DNA from: Streptomyces scabichelini
Lineage (GTDB): Bacteria; Actinomycetota; Actinomycetes; Streptomycetales; Streptomycetaceae
NCBI RefSeq assembly: GCF_011045015.1
Contig: NZ_JAAKZY010000003.1
Coordinates: 1 to 64,000 of the forward strand
Length of the DNA stretch: 64,000 nucleotides
Direction: 5' to 3'
Shown here: positions 54,886 through 64,000 of the stretch, piece by piece
Position numbering within the stretch: the stretch's first letter is position 1
Layout: the number at the start of each line of letters is the position of its first letter
Made by a program: the position numbers and the translations under genes
Notes under the pieces: model-generated
Seen by the model: only the letters and a program-made list of their open reading frames with translations
Databases searched by the model: none
What the model was told of the DNA's origin: nothing

Positions 54886-54912
54886 CGTGGACAACACTGT
54901 AAATGTGGATAA
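54886..54912. promoter_or_regulatory. Pair of DnaA-box-like 9-mers
   Basis: CGTGGACAA (54886-54894) is the complement of TTGTCCACG, one base from the Streptomyces consensus. TGTGGATAA (54904-54912) is the complement of TTATCCACA. Both lie in the 302-base spacer between the formamidase-family and ROK genes, which holds no gene. Confidence 0.45.
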
Positions 54913-55009
54913 CTCGGTAACCCGTAAGAGTGATTGACGCAGGGGATACGGTCGCGGGATATCGCCGGAAGAGCTCGCGACGCCGGGGGAGGAGGAGTGA
55001 GCCGCGGCC

Positions 55010-56218
55010 CTATGTCCCGCCTCCCACCGCCGCCGGATCATCGAGCACCGCCCGCACCACCGAGTGCGCGGCGCCCAGCAGCGGACCCTCAGGCCCGAGC
55101 CGGGAGACGAACACCGCGCACGCAGGGCCGGCCGTGCGCCGTGCCAACTCCCGTTCCAGCGACGGCAGCAGCCAGGGCGCGAGCTCGGACAGGGCCCCGC
55201 CCAGCACCACGGCCTCAGGGTCCAGCAGATTGACCGCGCCGGTCAGCGCGATGCCCAGCGCGGTCCCGGCGCCGCGCAGAGCCCGTCGCACGTCCTGGTC
55301 ATCCTGCGCGGCGCGCTCGGCCAGCAGTCCGACGCGGTCCTCGCCCGGTTCCAGGCCGGCCGCGTGCAGCACGGCCTCCTCGCCCGCGTACTGCTCGAGA
55401 CAGCCCCGCCCACCACACGCACATGCCGGCCCGTCGGGACGTACCGGCACATGCCCCAACTCACCCGCGAACCCGTGCCTGCCGCGCAGCAGCCGGCCGT
55501 CCACGACCACGGCCCCGCCGATGCCGATTTCCGCGGAGACATGCAGAAAGTCACGCGGTGCCGCCTCGTTGAGCCAGAGTTCGGCGAGACCCCCGAAGTT
55601 CGCCTCGTTGTCGACCGTCAGCGGGAGCTCGCCGGGCAGCAGTGCCCCGAGGTCCGTGTCCTGCCAGTCGAGGTTGGGGGCACGGACCACGGTCCGGGCG
55701 TCGCGGGCCACCAGGCCGGGCACGGCGACGGCGAGACCCGCGGGCCACAGGCCTTCACGGTCCGCCTCGGCGACGACCTGGCGTACCAGCGCGGTCAGTT
55801 CCCTCAGTACCGGCTCGGGTGACCGGCCGCGGTTGGCGCCGTGCCGGACCGCCCGTGCCCGCACCTTGCCGCGCAGGTCCACCGCGCACACGGCGAGATG
55901 GTCGACGCCGACTTCCGCGCCGATCCCGGCGGGACCGTGCCCGCTGACGGCCAGCGCCGAGCCGGGCCGCCCCACCCGTCCTGGCCGCTCCGGGCCCAGC
56001 TCTTCGAGGAGCCCCGAGCGGATCAGCTCGTCCACGAGGGTGGAGACGGCCGCCCGGGTCAGCCCGATGCGGGAGGCGACGGCGGCACGGGACAGCGGCC
56101 CCTCGGCGTTGACGGTGTGCATCACGCGGGAGAGGTTGCGGCGGCGCATGCCCTGCTGGGTGTCGGGCAGGCGGCGTCCGGGACTGCTGGGGTGGGCCTC
56201 GTGCAGCGGTGCGGTCAT
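55010..56218 (-). CDS. xylR: ROK family transcriptional repressor, xylose-operon type
   Basis: A 402-residue XylR/NagC-type repressor. The winged helix is at about 25-80 (LSRAAVASRIGLTRAAVSTL). The sugar-kinase-like ROK domain follows with VDNEANFGGLAELW, GIGGAVVVDGRL and the zinc motif GHVPV...CACGGRGCLE. It lies directly downstream of xylB, divergent from xylA, so it most likely represses xylose genes until xylose binds. Symbol given by context. Confidence 0.88.
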   Translation of the reverse strand: MTAPLHEAHPSSPGRRLPDTQQGMRRRNLSRVMHTVNAEGPLSRAAVASRIGLTRAAVSTLVDELIRSGLLEELGPERPGRVGRPGSALAVSGHGPAGIGAEVGVDHLAVCAVDLRGKVRARAVRHGANRGRSPEPVLRELTALVRQVVAEADREGLWPAGLAVAVPGLVARDARTVVRAPNLDWQDTDLGALLPGELPLTVDNEANFGGLAELWLNEAAPRDFLHVSAEIGIGGAVVVDGRLLRGRHGFAGELGHVPVRPDGPACACGGRGCLEQYAGEEAVLHAAGLEPGEDRVGLLAERAAQDDQDVRRALRGAGTALGIALTGAVNLLDPEAVVLGGALSELAPWLLPSLERELARRTAGPACAVFVSRLGPEGPLLGAAHSVVRAVLDDPAAVGGGT

Positions 56219-56295
56219 GCCTCCGTCAGTCCTCGTCCGGTGGGCCCCATAAGGGCTGTCCTGGTCAGTGCGGGGCCGCGCCCGCAGGGGTTTCG

Positions 56296-57741
56296 TCAGT
56301 GCCCGTCCGATTGGCGCTCCAGCAGCGGGGCCGCGTCGGAGAGTACCCCGGCGATTCGTGCGAGCGCCGCCTCGTCCCGCTCCACGGCATCGAGCACCGG
56401 TCCGCGCGCTGTGTCCCAGCGCCGGGCCACCGCCGCCGCGTCCTCGCCGGTCAGCACTCCCGCGGCCTGCGCGGCGGCGCCGAGTGCGACCAGTTCCTTG
56501 GCCTCGGGTACCTGAACGGGGCGTCCCGACAGGCGGCGCACGGTCTGCTGCCAGGCCGTTCCGCGAGCGCCCCCGCCGATGAGCAGGATCGGAGCCGAGC
56601 GGTCCGTGTCCGCGTCGAGCACCAGGTCGAGAGCGCCCAGCAGTGAGTGGACCGCGCCGTCGTACGCGGCCTGCAGCAGCTGCCCGGGCGTTGTGTCGTG
56701 GCGCAGTCCGTGCAGCAGCCCCGAGGCGTGCGGCAGGTCCGGAGTGCGCTCGCCGTCCAGGTAGGGGAGCAGGGTCACGTTCGTGCCCGGCTCGACGGCC
56801 TCGCGGTCGATGCCCAGCAGGGTGGCGACGCGGTCCACGGCGAGCGTGCAGTTGAGGGTGCAGGCCAGCGGCAGCCAGTCGCCGCGCGCGTCGGCGAAGC
56901 CCGCCACGGTCCCGGTCGGGTCGGTGGGCCGTCGGGTCGAGACCGCGTACACCGTGCCGGACGTGCCGAGGCTGAGCACCGCGGTGCCCGGGCGCAGCCC
57001 GAGTCCGAGCGCGGCGGCGGCGTTGTCCCCGGTGCCCGGTGCGACCAGCGTGCCTTTGGAGAAGGGCAGGTCGCCGCTGTCGCGTACGGTCCCGACCACC
57101 TCACCGGGTCGGACGACCCGGGGCAGCAGGGCCGGGTCGAGCCCCACGTGGCGGAGGATCTCCTCGTCGTACGTCTCGGTCCCGGACGCCCACCAACCCG
57201 TACCGGACGCATCACCCCGGTCGGTCGTGCCCAGCCCCGTCAGGCGCTCGGTGAGGTAGTCGTGGGGCAGCCGCACGGCCGCGGTCGCACGGACAGCCTC
57301 GGGCTCGTGCTCGGCGAGCCACGCCCACTTCGTGACCGTGAAGGACGGGCCCGGCACGCTGCCCGTGCGCTCGGCCCAGGCCTTCGGGCCGCCCATTTCG
57401 TCCACCAGGCGGCGGGCCTGCGGCGCCGACCGCACGTCGTTCCACAGCAGGGCAGGGCGTACCGGAACGCCCTGGGCGTCGAGCGTGACGAGTCCGTGCT
57501 GCTGGCCGCCCACGGACACCGCCGCGGCCTCCCGCGCCGCGTCGCCGCACTGGTGCAGCGCCTCGCACAGCGCGTCCCACCACTGCCGTGGATCGCTTTC
57601 GCGACCCGCCCCGGAAGAGACGGTGTGCGGTGCCTGTCCGCTCGCCACCACCTCTCCGGTGGCCGCGTCCACGACCAGTGCTTTGGTGGACTGGGTGGAC
57701 GTGTCCACGCCGACGACGAGCGGACCCTCGGCTGCTGACAT
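56296..57741 (-). CDS. xylB: Xylulokinase
   Basis: A 481-residue FGGY sugar kinase: N-terminal GVDTSTQSTKALVVD (ATP/phosphate loop), GQQHGLVTLD, LLWNDVRS (xylulose contact), DASGTGWW, and the C-terminal LIGGGARGTAWQQTVRRLSG adenosine loop. It phosphorylates D-xylulose made by XylA. It starts 164 bases from the divergent xylA. Confidence 0.95.
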   Translation of the reverse strand: MSAAEGPLVVGVDTSTQSTKALVVDAATGEVVASGQAPHTVSSGAGRESDPRQWWDALCEALHQCGDAAREAAAVSVGGQQHGLVTLDAQGVPVRPALLWNDVRSAPQARRLVDEMGGPKAWAERTGSVPGPSFTVTKWAWLAEHEPEAVRATAAVRLPHDYLTERLTGLGTTDRGDASGTGWWASGTETYDEEILRHVGLDPALLPRVVRPGEVVGTVRDSGDLPFSKGTLVAPGTGDNAAAALGLGLRPGTAVLSLGTSGTVYAVSTRRPTDPTGTVAGFADARGDWLPLACTLNCTLAVDRVATLLGIDREAVEPGTNVTLLPYLDGERTPDLPHASGLLHGLRHDTTPGQLLQAAYDGAVHSLLGALDLVLDADTDRSAPILLIGGGARGTAWQQTVRRLSGRPVQVPEAKELVALGAAAQAAGVLTGEDAAAVARRWDTARGPVLDAVERDEAALARIAGVLSDAAPLLERQSDGH

Positions 57742-57852
57742 CGGGCTCTCCCTCTTTTCCGCGGCTCCGCGGGGTACGGCCGGTTTCAGGGTGCCCGGAC
57801 CGACACGGCCCGGGTTTCACACCTCGTCTCTTCCCAGAGATGCCTCCGCATA

Positions 57853-57881
57853 CTAATTTGTTAAGCGCCATGACGAAATAG
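57853..57881. promoter_or_regulatory. Candidate XylR operator between xylB and xylA
   Basis: CTAATTTG (57853-57860) and CGAAATAG (57874-57881) form an imperfect inverted repeat in the only AT-rich patch of the 164-base divergent spacer, 25 bases ahead of xylA. AAGGAG follows at 57893-57898. Confidence 0.55.
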
Positions 57882-59072
<1,191 letters not shown>

Positions 59073-59194
59073 TCGGCCTCAACTGGTGAGACCCTGCGCG
59101 GAATTCTCCGGAATCGTGCGATCCATGCCATGAGTCCGTATCAAGTTCCGCGCAGGGGTCGCATCATGACCGGTTCGAGGCGACTCTTGACGGT

Positions 59195-60058
59195 ATGGCC
59201 ATGCCGCCCTTACCGCCCCAGCCTCCTCGGCCACCGGACGACACGCCGCCTCCGGGCAACGGCGGCTTCGGCCCGCCTCCCGGAGGCTTCGGCCCGCCCC
59301 CCGAGGGCTATGGCCCACCTCCCGGGGGATACGGCCCGCCTCCCGGAGGCGATGGTCCGCCATGGCAGGGCGGCGGAGGCTGGCAGCCACCGCCGCCTCC
59401 TGGATCACCCGGCGGTCCGGGAAGGCGCCGCAACGCGCTCTTCGTTCTGCTAGCCGTGATCGTGGCGGTGGGGGTCGTCGCCGCGGTGGTACTGGTGGCC
59501 ACCAGCGACGACGGCTCGTCGGGCAAGAAATCGCCCGCAGGGAGCAGCGGCACCACAGGGCGTACCCCCACGCCGTCGCTGAGCATCCCGTCGCAGGTGC
59601 CCAGCGAACTGCCCTCCCTGCCCTCCGACGTGCCGTCCGATCTGCCGAGTGGTCTGCCCAGCGGCCTGCCCAGTGACCTGGAGTCACTGCTCCCGTCTCC
59701 CGCGGGAGACGAAGTGCCGTACTACATGCTGAAGACCGGTGACTGCTTCAACGTCGACGGCAGCAAGCCGGGCCAGGCGGCAAAGCGGTCGTGCCGTACG
59801 GCGCATGATGCTGAAGTCGTGAAAGTGACCGAGCTGGAAGGCACTTACACGACCGATGCCGCCCTCAAGAAGGCGGCATCGGAGCTGTGCGAGAAGCCTC
59901 TGCAGGACAAGGCGGTCAAGCAACCGGCCGGGACCGTGCGCGGCACCTTGGTGCAGTATCCGGACTCCACCGGCTTCAAGCTCGGCATCGACAACGTCGC
60001 GTGCAGTCTGGCCGCGGACCCCGCCGGGAACCGCAAGCTCACCAAGCCGTTGACGTGA
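59195..60058 (+). CDS. Proline-rich single-pass membrane protein with DUF4333/septum-formation-like domain
   Basis: A 287-residue protein: residues 1-75 are Pro/Gly repeats (GFGPPPG, GYGPPPG type). One membrane helix follows (LFVLLAVIVAVGVVAAVVLVA), then a Ser/Pro-rich wall-spanning stretch (SELPSLPSDVPSDLPSG). The extracellular domain of about 110 residues has four cysteines (GDCFNVDG, KRSCRTAHDAEVVKV, SELCEKP, DNVACSL), like small actinobacterial exported domains. No ribosome site is clear; ATG 59201 is possible. Function unknown. Confidence 0.82.
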   Translation: MAMPPLPPQPPRPPDDTPPPGNGGFGPPPGGFGPPPEGYGPPPGGYGPPPGGDGPPWQGGGGWQPPPPPGSPGGPGRRRNALFVLLAVIVAVGVVAAVVLVATSDDGSSGKKSPAGSSGTTGRTPTPSLSIPSQVPSELPSLPSDVPSDLPSGLPSGLPSDLESLLPSPAGDEVPYYMLKTGDCFNVDGSKPGQAAKRSCRTAHDAEVVKVTELEGTYTTDAALKKAASELCEKPLQDKAVKQPAGTVRGTLVQYPDSTGFKLGIDNVACSLAADPAGNRKLTKPLT

Positions 60059-60131
60059 GCCACGCGCGCGTGCCGTACGAACGTGAGCTACGCGCGTGTG
60101 CCGCATGAAAACGCTGAGCGGAACCAGACGT

Positions 60132-61472
60132 TCAGATCCCGCGCGGGAGCCGTACGTACGTCACCGTCGTCTCGATCCCACTGTCCACCAGGCGTCCCTG
60201 TGCGTCGAACGCGCCCGCGCCGTCCGTCATCCCGAAGTCGTTGTCGTTGATGAGGGCGAGTATGTCGTGATCCACGCGCGCGATGCCCTCGATCTTCCCG
60301 GGCACTCCCTCGACCCTGCCGAGGTCGACAACGAGGCGCTTGTGCAGCACGGGAACACCAGCGGCGGCAGGGTCGTCGATCTGCTCCAGAGACGGGGACG
60401 TGGTGTCGTCGTCCCACTTGTCACCGAGGATGTCCGCGCCGTGGCTCAGCTTCACGACATGCAACCTGGCGGCCTTGTCGGTGCGCTCCTCGACGAGGAG
60501 CCGGTCACGGCCGACGGCGACCACGGAGGAGATCTTCAGCTCGGACGTGTCGTCCTCGCTCGGATCGACCACGTTCACCGGGTCGAAGCGGTACGCGTAC
60601 TCGGCGGTGACAGCCATCTTCTTCGGCGAGAAGCGCAGGAAGCGCGTCGTGAGCGAGGCCTCACCCGCATCCTTGTCCGGTACGGACAGCGGGCTCTGCA
60701 CGGCCATCACCAGGTCACCGCCCGGAAGTTGAGCGAGACCCTCGAAGCCCCGGTTGACCTTCCGGTGCAGCAGGATCGAGGGCAGCGCCTCGACCACCGG
60801 GTAGTCCGTGCCGGTCAGGTTCAGCCCCTCGGGCACGTAACGGGTGAGCACGCTCCCGCGCGCGGAGACATGGATCAGGGAAGGCCCGTACTCGTCCACG
60901 AGCCAGAAGCTGCCGTCCTTGGCGCGCACGATGCCCTCGGTGTCCACACCGTTCGGGTTGTACGAGAGCGGCGTCTTCGCGTCGTACGAGTACGGCGCCT
61001 CGTCGCGCCCCTTCTGGTTGGACAGACCGGTGACGGGCTGCCCGGAGGAGGTGGTGATCGGGATCGCGTCCAGCACCCTGACGGTGTCCCCGGACGCGCG
61101 GATCTTCACGATGGCCGGATCGAAGCCGGGCACGGGGAACGTACGGCGCTTCGTGCCGTCCACCGTGATCTGGCCGTTGGGACCGCGATCGGTGACCGTC
61201 CAGAACTCGCCCTTGCGGTCGGCCGGATACATGTCGCTACCGATGCCACCGAGGTCCACACCGCGGTCATTGCCCACTGTGCCCGGCAGCAGAGCGTTGC
61301 TGAACACGCCGAGCGGGGTGTCGCCGAGCGTCGCGGTTCCCGTGACACGCGGGTCCCCGGAGGGGGCACCGACAGCCGGGCCTGCCACCGCGAACGCGGC
61401 CAGCACGGCGAGCGGCAGGCCCGCGGCGACGGAACGGTGAACGCGGCGCCGACCGACGGCATGCGGGGACAT
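60132..61472 (-). CDS. Secreted phytase-like esterase family protein
   Basis: A 446-residue protein with a signal peptide (RSVAAGLPLAVLAAFAVAG, cleavage near VGA). It has the esterase-like beta-propeller of the phytase-like family: GNDRGVDLGGIGSDMYPAD, WTVTDRGPNGQ, GVDTEGIVRAKDGSFWLVDEYGPSLI, NRGFEGLAQLPGG, KIEGIARVDHDILALINDNDFG. ATG 61472 follows AGGAGG. Activity is unproven; members may hydrolyse phosphate esters outside the cell. Confidence 0.88.
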   Translation of the reverse strand: MSPHAVGRRRVHRSVAAGLPLAVLAAFAVAGPAVGAPSGDPRVTGTATLGDTPLGVFSNALLPGTVGNDRGVDLGGIGSDMYPADRKGEFWTVTDRGPNGQITVDGTKRRTFPVPGFDPAIVKIRASGDTVRVLDAIPITTSSGQPVTGLSNQKGRDEAPYSYDAKTPLSYNPNGVDTEGIVRAKDGSFWLVDEYGPSLIHVSARGSVLTRYVPEGLNLTGTDYPVVEALPSILLHRKVNRGFEGLAQLPGGDLVMAVQSPLSVPDKDAGEASLTTRFLRFSPKKMAVTAEYAYRFDPVNVVDPSEDDTSELKISSVVAVGRDRLLVEERTDKAARLHVVKLSHGADILGDKWDDDTTSPSLEQIDDPAAAGVPVLHKRLVVDLGRVEGVPGKIEGIARVDHDILALINDNDFGMTDGAGAFDAQGRLVDSGIETTVTYVRLPRGI

Positions 61473-61591
61473 CGGGCCTCCTGAGGCACAAGTTCGTGGA
61501 CAGCGGCCAGATTTCGCCCCCGTCCCGAACGTCGTACGGCCGACAGATGAACGCCGCGCGTCAACCACTCATCCGATGGGCGGCGTCAGGG

Positions 61592-62866
61592 TCATTCGTC
61601 TCCTTCCGCCAGGGCCAGGGCCAGGGCCGTCGCCGGATCCTGGGCGGCCGGGCCCGCGGGAGCCCATCGCCCCCGTTCCTTGCGATACGGCCACCAGCGG
61701 CCGTCGAGCCCCAGTCGCAGCTGTGCCGGCCTGCCGACGGCGGTCCAGCGATTGCGGGACGTGCGCAGCTGCGGCCGCTCGTCCTCCTCCCAGGCCGACT
61801 CGAGAGCGGCACGCGCGCGTGCGAGTGTTTCCGCCCCCACCGTCCACTCGGCCTCCAGCACGTCGAGCGCGGCCACACCTCCGTGTTCCCAGGCGCGGAC
61901 GGCGAGCGTCAGCCCCTCGCGGTCGCGGTCCGACCCTTCGGCGAGCCGTTCGGTCACAGGTGCCTCAGGGGTGCCCGCGGCCAGCCGTACGGCGTCCTGC
62001 GCGACCGTCAACTCCTCCTGCACAGGATGCTGTTCGTGCCCGGGCCTGAGCGCCTCGGCGAGCAGCCGGTGCGCCTCACGGGCCGTCTGCGTCGCCAGGA
62101 ACTCCAGAGCGGTCGGGTCGATCCCGGGCGCGGGGCCCGCTTCCGTGTCCAGCGAGGGCGGCTGTCCCGGACTCCCGGGCAGGGGAGGCGTGGCGGGCAG
62201 CGTGGGCAGGATGTCCACCGCCGCGTACGCCTCGGCCGCGTCCACGCCCTCGTGCGGCTCATCCTGCACGGGGGCCGCTTCGGCCCGCGGGGCACTGCGC
62301 GCCTGCAACTCGTCCAGCAGCTCGCGCTCGCCACGACCGCGCATCAGCAGCAGCACGAACGGGTCCTGGTCCAGCAGCCGTGCCACCTGGTAGCACAACG
62401 CCGCGGTGTGGCCGCAGTGGTCCCACCCGCCACAGCCGCATTCCGGCTCCAGATCACCCAGGCCCGGCAGGAGTTCGACACCGGCGGCTGCCGCGTCCTC
62501 GACCAGATGCGGCGGCATCTCACGGTCGAGCAGCGCCGCGATGTGCCCGGCCCGTTCCACGGCCATGTCCAGGAACTGGTCCCACTGGTCCTCGGACAGT
62601 TGCTGGAGCAGTACATCGGCGCGGTGCGGAGTGCGGTCGCGGTCCTGAACAACCGCGGTGATGCGCCCGGGGCGCACCGACACGGCTCCCACGGTTCCCG
62701 CGCGCGCGAGCCGGCGACCTGTCCTCACCTGCTCCGAATCGAGCGCGGCGTCCTCCAGCGCCTTCAGCCAGGCCTGCCCCCACCACGTCTGCGCGAAGCC
62801 TCGCCCGTGCGCGGGCGGCAGCGCGGCGAAGGTGCGCTCCTGGGTCTCGTCGTGCGGGTCGTTCAT
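61592..62866 (-). CDS. SWIM zinc-finger domain protein
   Basis: A 424-residue protein. After GFAQTWWGQAWLKALEDAALD, typical of this family, the SWIM finger appears as CGCGGWDHCGHTAAL (C-x-C...C-x-H). A Pro/Ala-rich acidic middle and a C-terminal domain rich in Trp (RWTAVGRPAQLRLGLDGRWWPY) follow. It overlaps the SNF2 helicase stop by ATGA, a pairing seen often in actinobacteria, so it probably targets or regulates that helicase. Confidence 0.88.
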   Translation of the reverse strand: MNDPHDETQERTFAALPPAHGRGFAQTWWGQAWLKALEDAALDSEQVRTGRRLARAGTVGAVSVRPGRITAVVQDRDRTPHRADVLLQQLSEDQWDQFLDMAVERAGHIAALLDREMPPHLVEDAAAAGVELLPGLGDLEPECGCGGWDHCGHTAALCYQVARLLDQDPFVLLLMRGRGERELLDELQARSAPRAEAAPVQDEPHEGVDAAEAYAAVDILPTLPATPPLPGSPGQPPSLDTEAGPAPGIDPTALEFLATQTAREAHRLLAEALRPGHEQHPVQEELTVAQDAVRLAAGTPEAPVTERLAEGSDRDREGLTLAVRAWEHGGVAALDVLEAEWTVGAETLARARAALESAWEEDERPQLRTSRNRWTAVGRPAQLRLGLDGRWWPYRKERGRWAPAGPAAQDPATALALALAEGDE

Positions 62867-64000
62867 CGCGCGCCTCCTCGCAGCTCCACCAGGTCGGCCA
62901 GTTCGGTGTCGGTCAGTTCGGTGAGCGCCGACTCCCCGGAGCCGAGCACCGAGTCCGCCAACTCCCGCTTGCGCAGCAGCATGTCCGCGATGCGGTCCTC
63001 GATCGTCCCCTCGGCGATCAGCCGGTGCACCTGCACCGGCTGGGTCTGGCCGATGCGGTACGCACGATCGGTGGCCTGTGCTTCGACGGCCGGGTTCCAC
63101 CAGCGGTCGTAGTGCACGACGTGCTCGGCCCGTGTCAGGTTCAGACCGGTGCCCGCGGCCTTCAACGACAACAAGAAGACAGGCACTTCGCCCTCCTGGA
63201 AGCGCTCCACCATGGCTTCCCGCTCGGCGACCGGCGTGCCGCCGTGCAGGAATTGAGACGGCACGCCACGCGCCGCCAAGTGGCGCTCGATCAGCCGCGC
63301 CATCCGCACGTACTGCGTGAAGACCAGAACACTCGCTCCCTCGGAGAGGATGGTGTCGAGCAGCTCGTCCAGCAGCTCCAGCTTTCCGGAGCGGCCCGCG
63401 ATTTTCGGGCTCTCCTCCTTGAGGAACTGCGCCGGGTGATTGCAGATCTGCTTCAGCCCGGTGAGCAGCTTCACGATCAGGCCGCGACGCGCCATGCTGT
63501 CGGCGCCGGAAATCTCCGCGAGCGTCTCGCGGACCACCGCCTCGTACAGACCCGCCTGTTCCTTGGTGAGCGACACGGCACGGTCGGTCTCGGTCTTCGG
63601 CGGCAGCTCGGGCGCGATGCCCGGGTCCGACTTGCGACGGCGCAACAGGAACGGCCGTACGAGCTCGGCGAGTCGATCCGCCGCCGCTGGATCCTGGCCG
63701 CTCTCGACGGCCTGCGCGTGCCGGCTGCGGAATGTGCCGAGCCTGCCCAGCAGTCCCGGAGTCGTCCAGTCGAGAATCGCCCACAGCTCGGAGAGATTGT
63801 TCTCCACCGGAGTTCCGGTGAGCGCCACGCGCGCGCGTGCGCCGATCGTCCGCAGCCGGCGTGCCGTGTCCGAGTACGGGTTCTTCACGTGCTGTGCCTC
63901 GTCCGCGACGACCATGCCCCACGACGCTCCGGCCAGACGCTGCGCGTCGAGACGCATCGTGCCGTATGTCGTGAGCACGAACTCACCGTCGGCCAGCGCC
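62863..64000 (-). CDS. SNF2/SWI2 family DNA helicase, 5' part cut by the window edge
   Basis: Reading is open past 64000, so only the C-terminal 378 or so residues are seen. Visible motifs are the Walker B-type VVADEAQHVKN (DEAQ box), ALTGTPVENNLSELW, FLLRRRKSDPGI, the helicase C domain VLVFTQYVRMARLIERHL, LKAAGTGLNLTRAEHVVHYD and AYRIGQTQPVQVHRLI. An ATP-driven DNA translocase, probably in repair or recombination. Coupled by ATGA to the SWIM gene downstream. Confidence 0.93.
   Translation of the reverse strand, partial: ALADGEFVLTTYGTMRLDAQRLAGASWGMVVADEAQHVKNPYSDTARRLRTIGARARVALTGTPVENNLSELWAILDWTTPGLLGRLGTFRSRHAQAVESGQDPAAADRLAELVRPFLLRRRKSDPGIAPELPPKTETDRAVSLTKEQAGLYEAVVRETLAEISGADSMARRGLIVKLLTGLKQICNHPAQFLKEESPKIAGRSGKLELLDELLDTILSEGASVLVFTQYVRMARLIERHLAARGVPSQFLHGGTPVAEREAMVERFQEGEVPVFLLSLKAAGTGLNLTRAEHVVHYDRWWNPAVEAQATDRAYRIGQTQPVQVHRLIAEGTIEDRIADMLLRKRELADSVLGSGESALTELTDTELADLVELRGGAR

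Noticed and set aside
54886..54912. Replication origin
   Set aside because: Only two DnaA-like boxes are present and neither dnaA, dnaN nor recF is nearby.

Overview
The window is high-GC actinobacterial chromosomal DNA and almost certainly comes from a Streptomyces. The evidence is codon use strongly biased to G/C third positions, frequent GTG and TTG starts, ATGA/GTGA-type gene overlaps, many TetR-family regulators, and a GH10 xylanase with C-terminal ricin-type repeats that closely matches XlnA of the S. lividans group. I see no rRNA, tRNA, insertion sequence, phage module or CRISPR array.

Region 1 (about 0.3-29.5 kb) is a large catabolic cluster. It holds two Rieske oxygenase alpha subunits, a 2Fe-2S ferredoxin, oxidoreductases, a VOC protein, a three-gene 2-oxoacid dehydrogenase (E1 alpha, E1 beta, E2), three TetR regulators, and an RPH-like phosphohistidine protein without an ATP-grasp domain. 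It also holds an operon of PaaG-like isomerase/hydratase, helical unknown protein, PPDK-like enzyme, acyl-CoA dehydrogenase, DUF35 protein and Ltp-type thiolase-fold enzyme. A second acyl-CoA dehydrogenase, the fused B12 mutase IcmF and a 3-hydroxyacyl-CoA dehydrogenase complete it. Read together, this suggests oxygenation, possibly phosphoryl activation, CoA-linked beta-oxidation or retro-aldol cleavage, and mutase rearrangement of a branched or cyclic substrate. The substrate cannot be named from sequence.

Region 2 (29.7-37.0 kb) carries an alpha/beta hydrolase, an AraC regulator, a propionyl-CoA synthetase (prpE type), 3-hydroxyisobutyryl-CoA hydrolase and a quinone-type reductase. Region 3 (37.1-42.2 kb) carries a TetR/SDR pair sharing an operator, an old yellow enzyme, an HSL-type esterase and another TetR. 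Between about 33.5 and 44.4 kb lie at least six gene relics: esterase tail, iron-type alcohol dehydrogenase, HxlR regulator, PaaI thioesterase, DHA2 transporter and FadR-type FCD domain. Two of them are broken by short tandem duplications.

Region 4 (44.5-49.7 kb) is a xylan-degradation locus: a secreted GH62 arabinofuranosidase diverges from xlnA (GH10) and a secreted feruloyl-esterase-like protein, and all three carry carbohydrate-binding ricin-type modules. Region 5 (49.9-54.7 kb) holds an aldehyde dehydrogenase with its GAF-domain regulator, a secreted amidase and a formamidase-family protein. Region 6 (55.0-59.1 kb) is the xylose module: ROK repressor, xylB and divergent xylA, which functionally follows the xylan locus. 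Region 7 (59.2-64.0 kb) holds a proline-rich membrane protein, a secreted phytase-like esterase, and a SWIM-protein/SNF2-helicase pair, the last running off the window.
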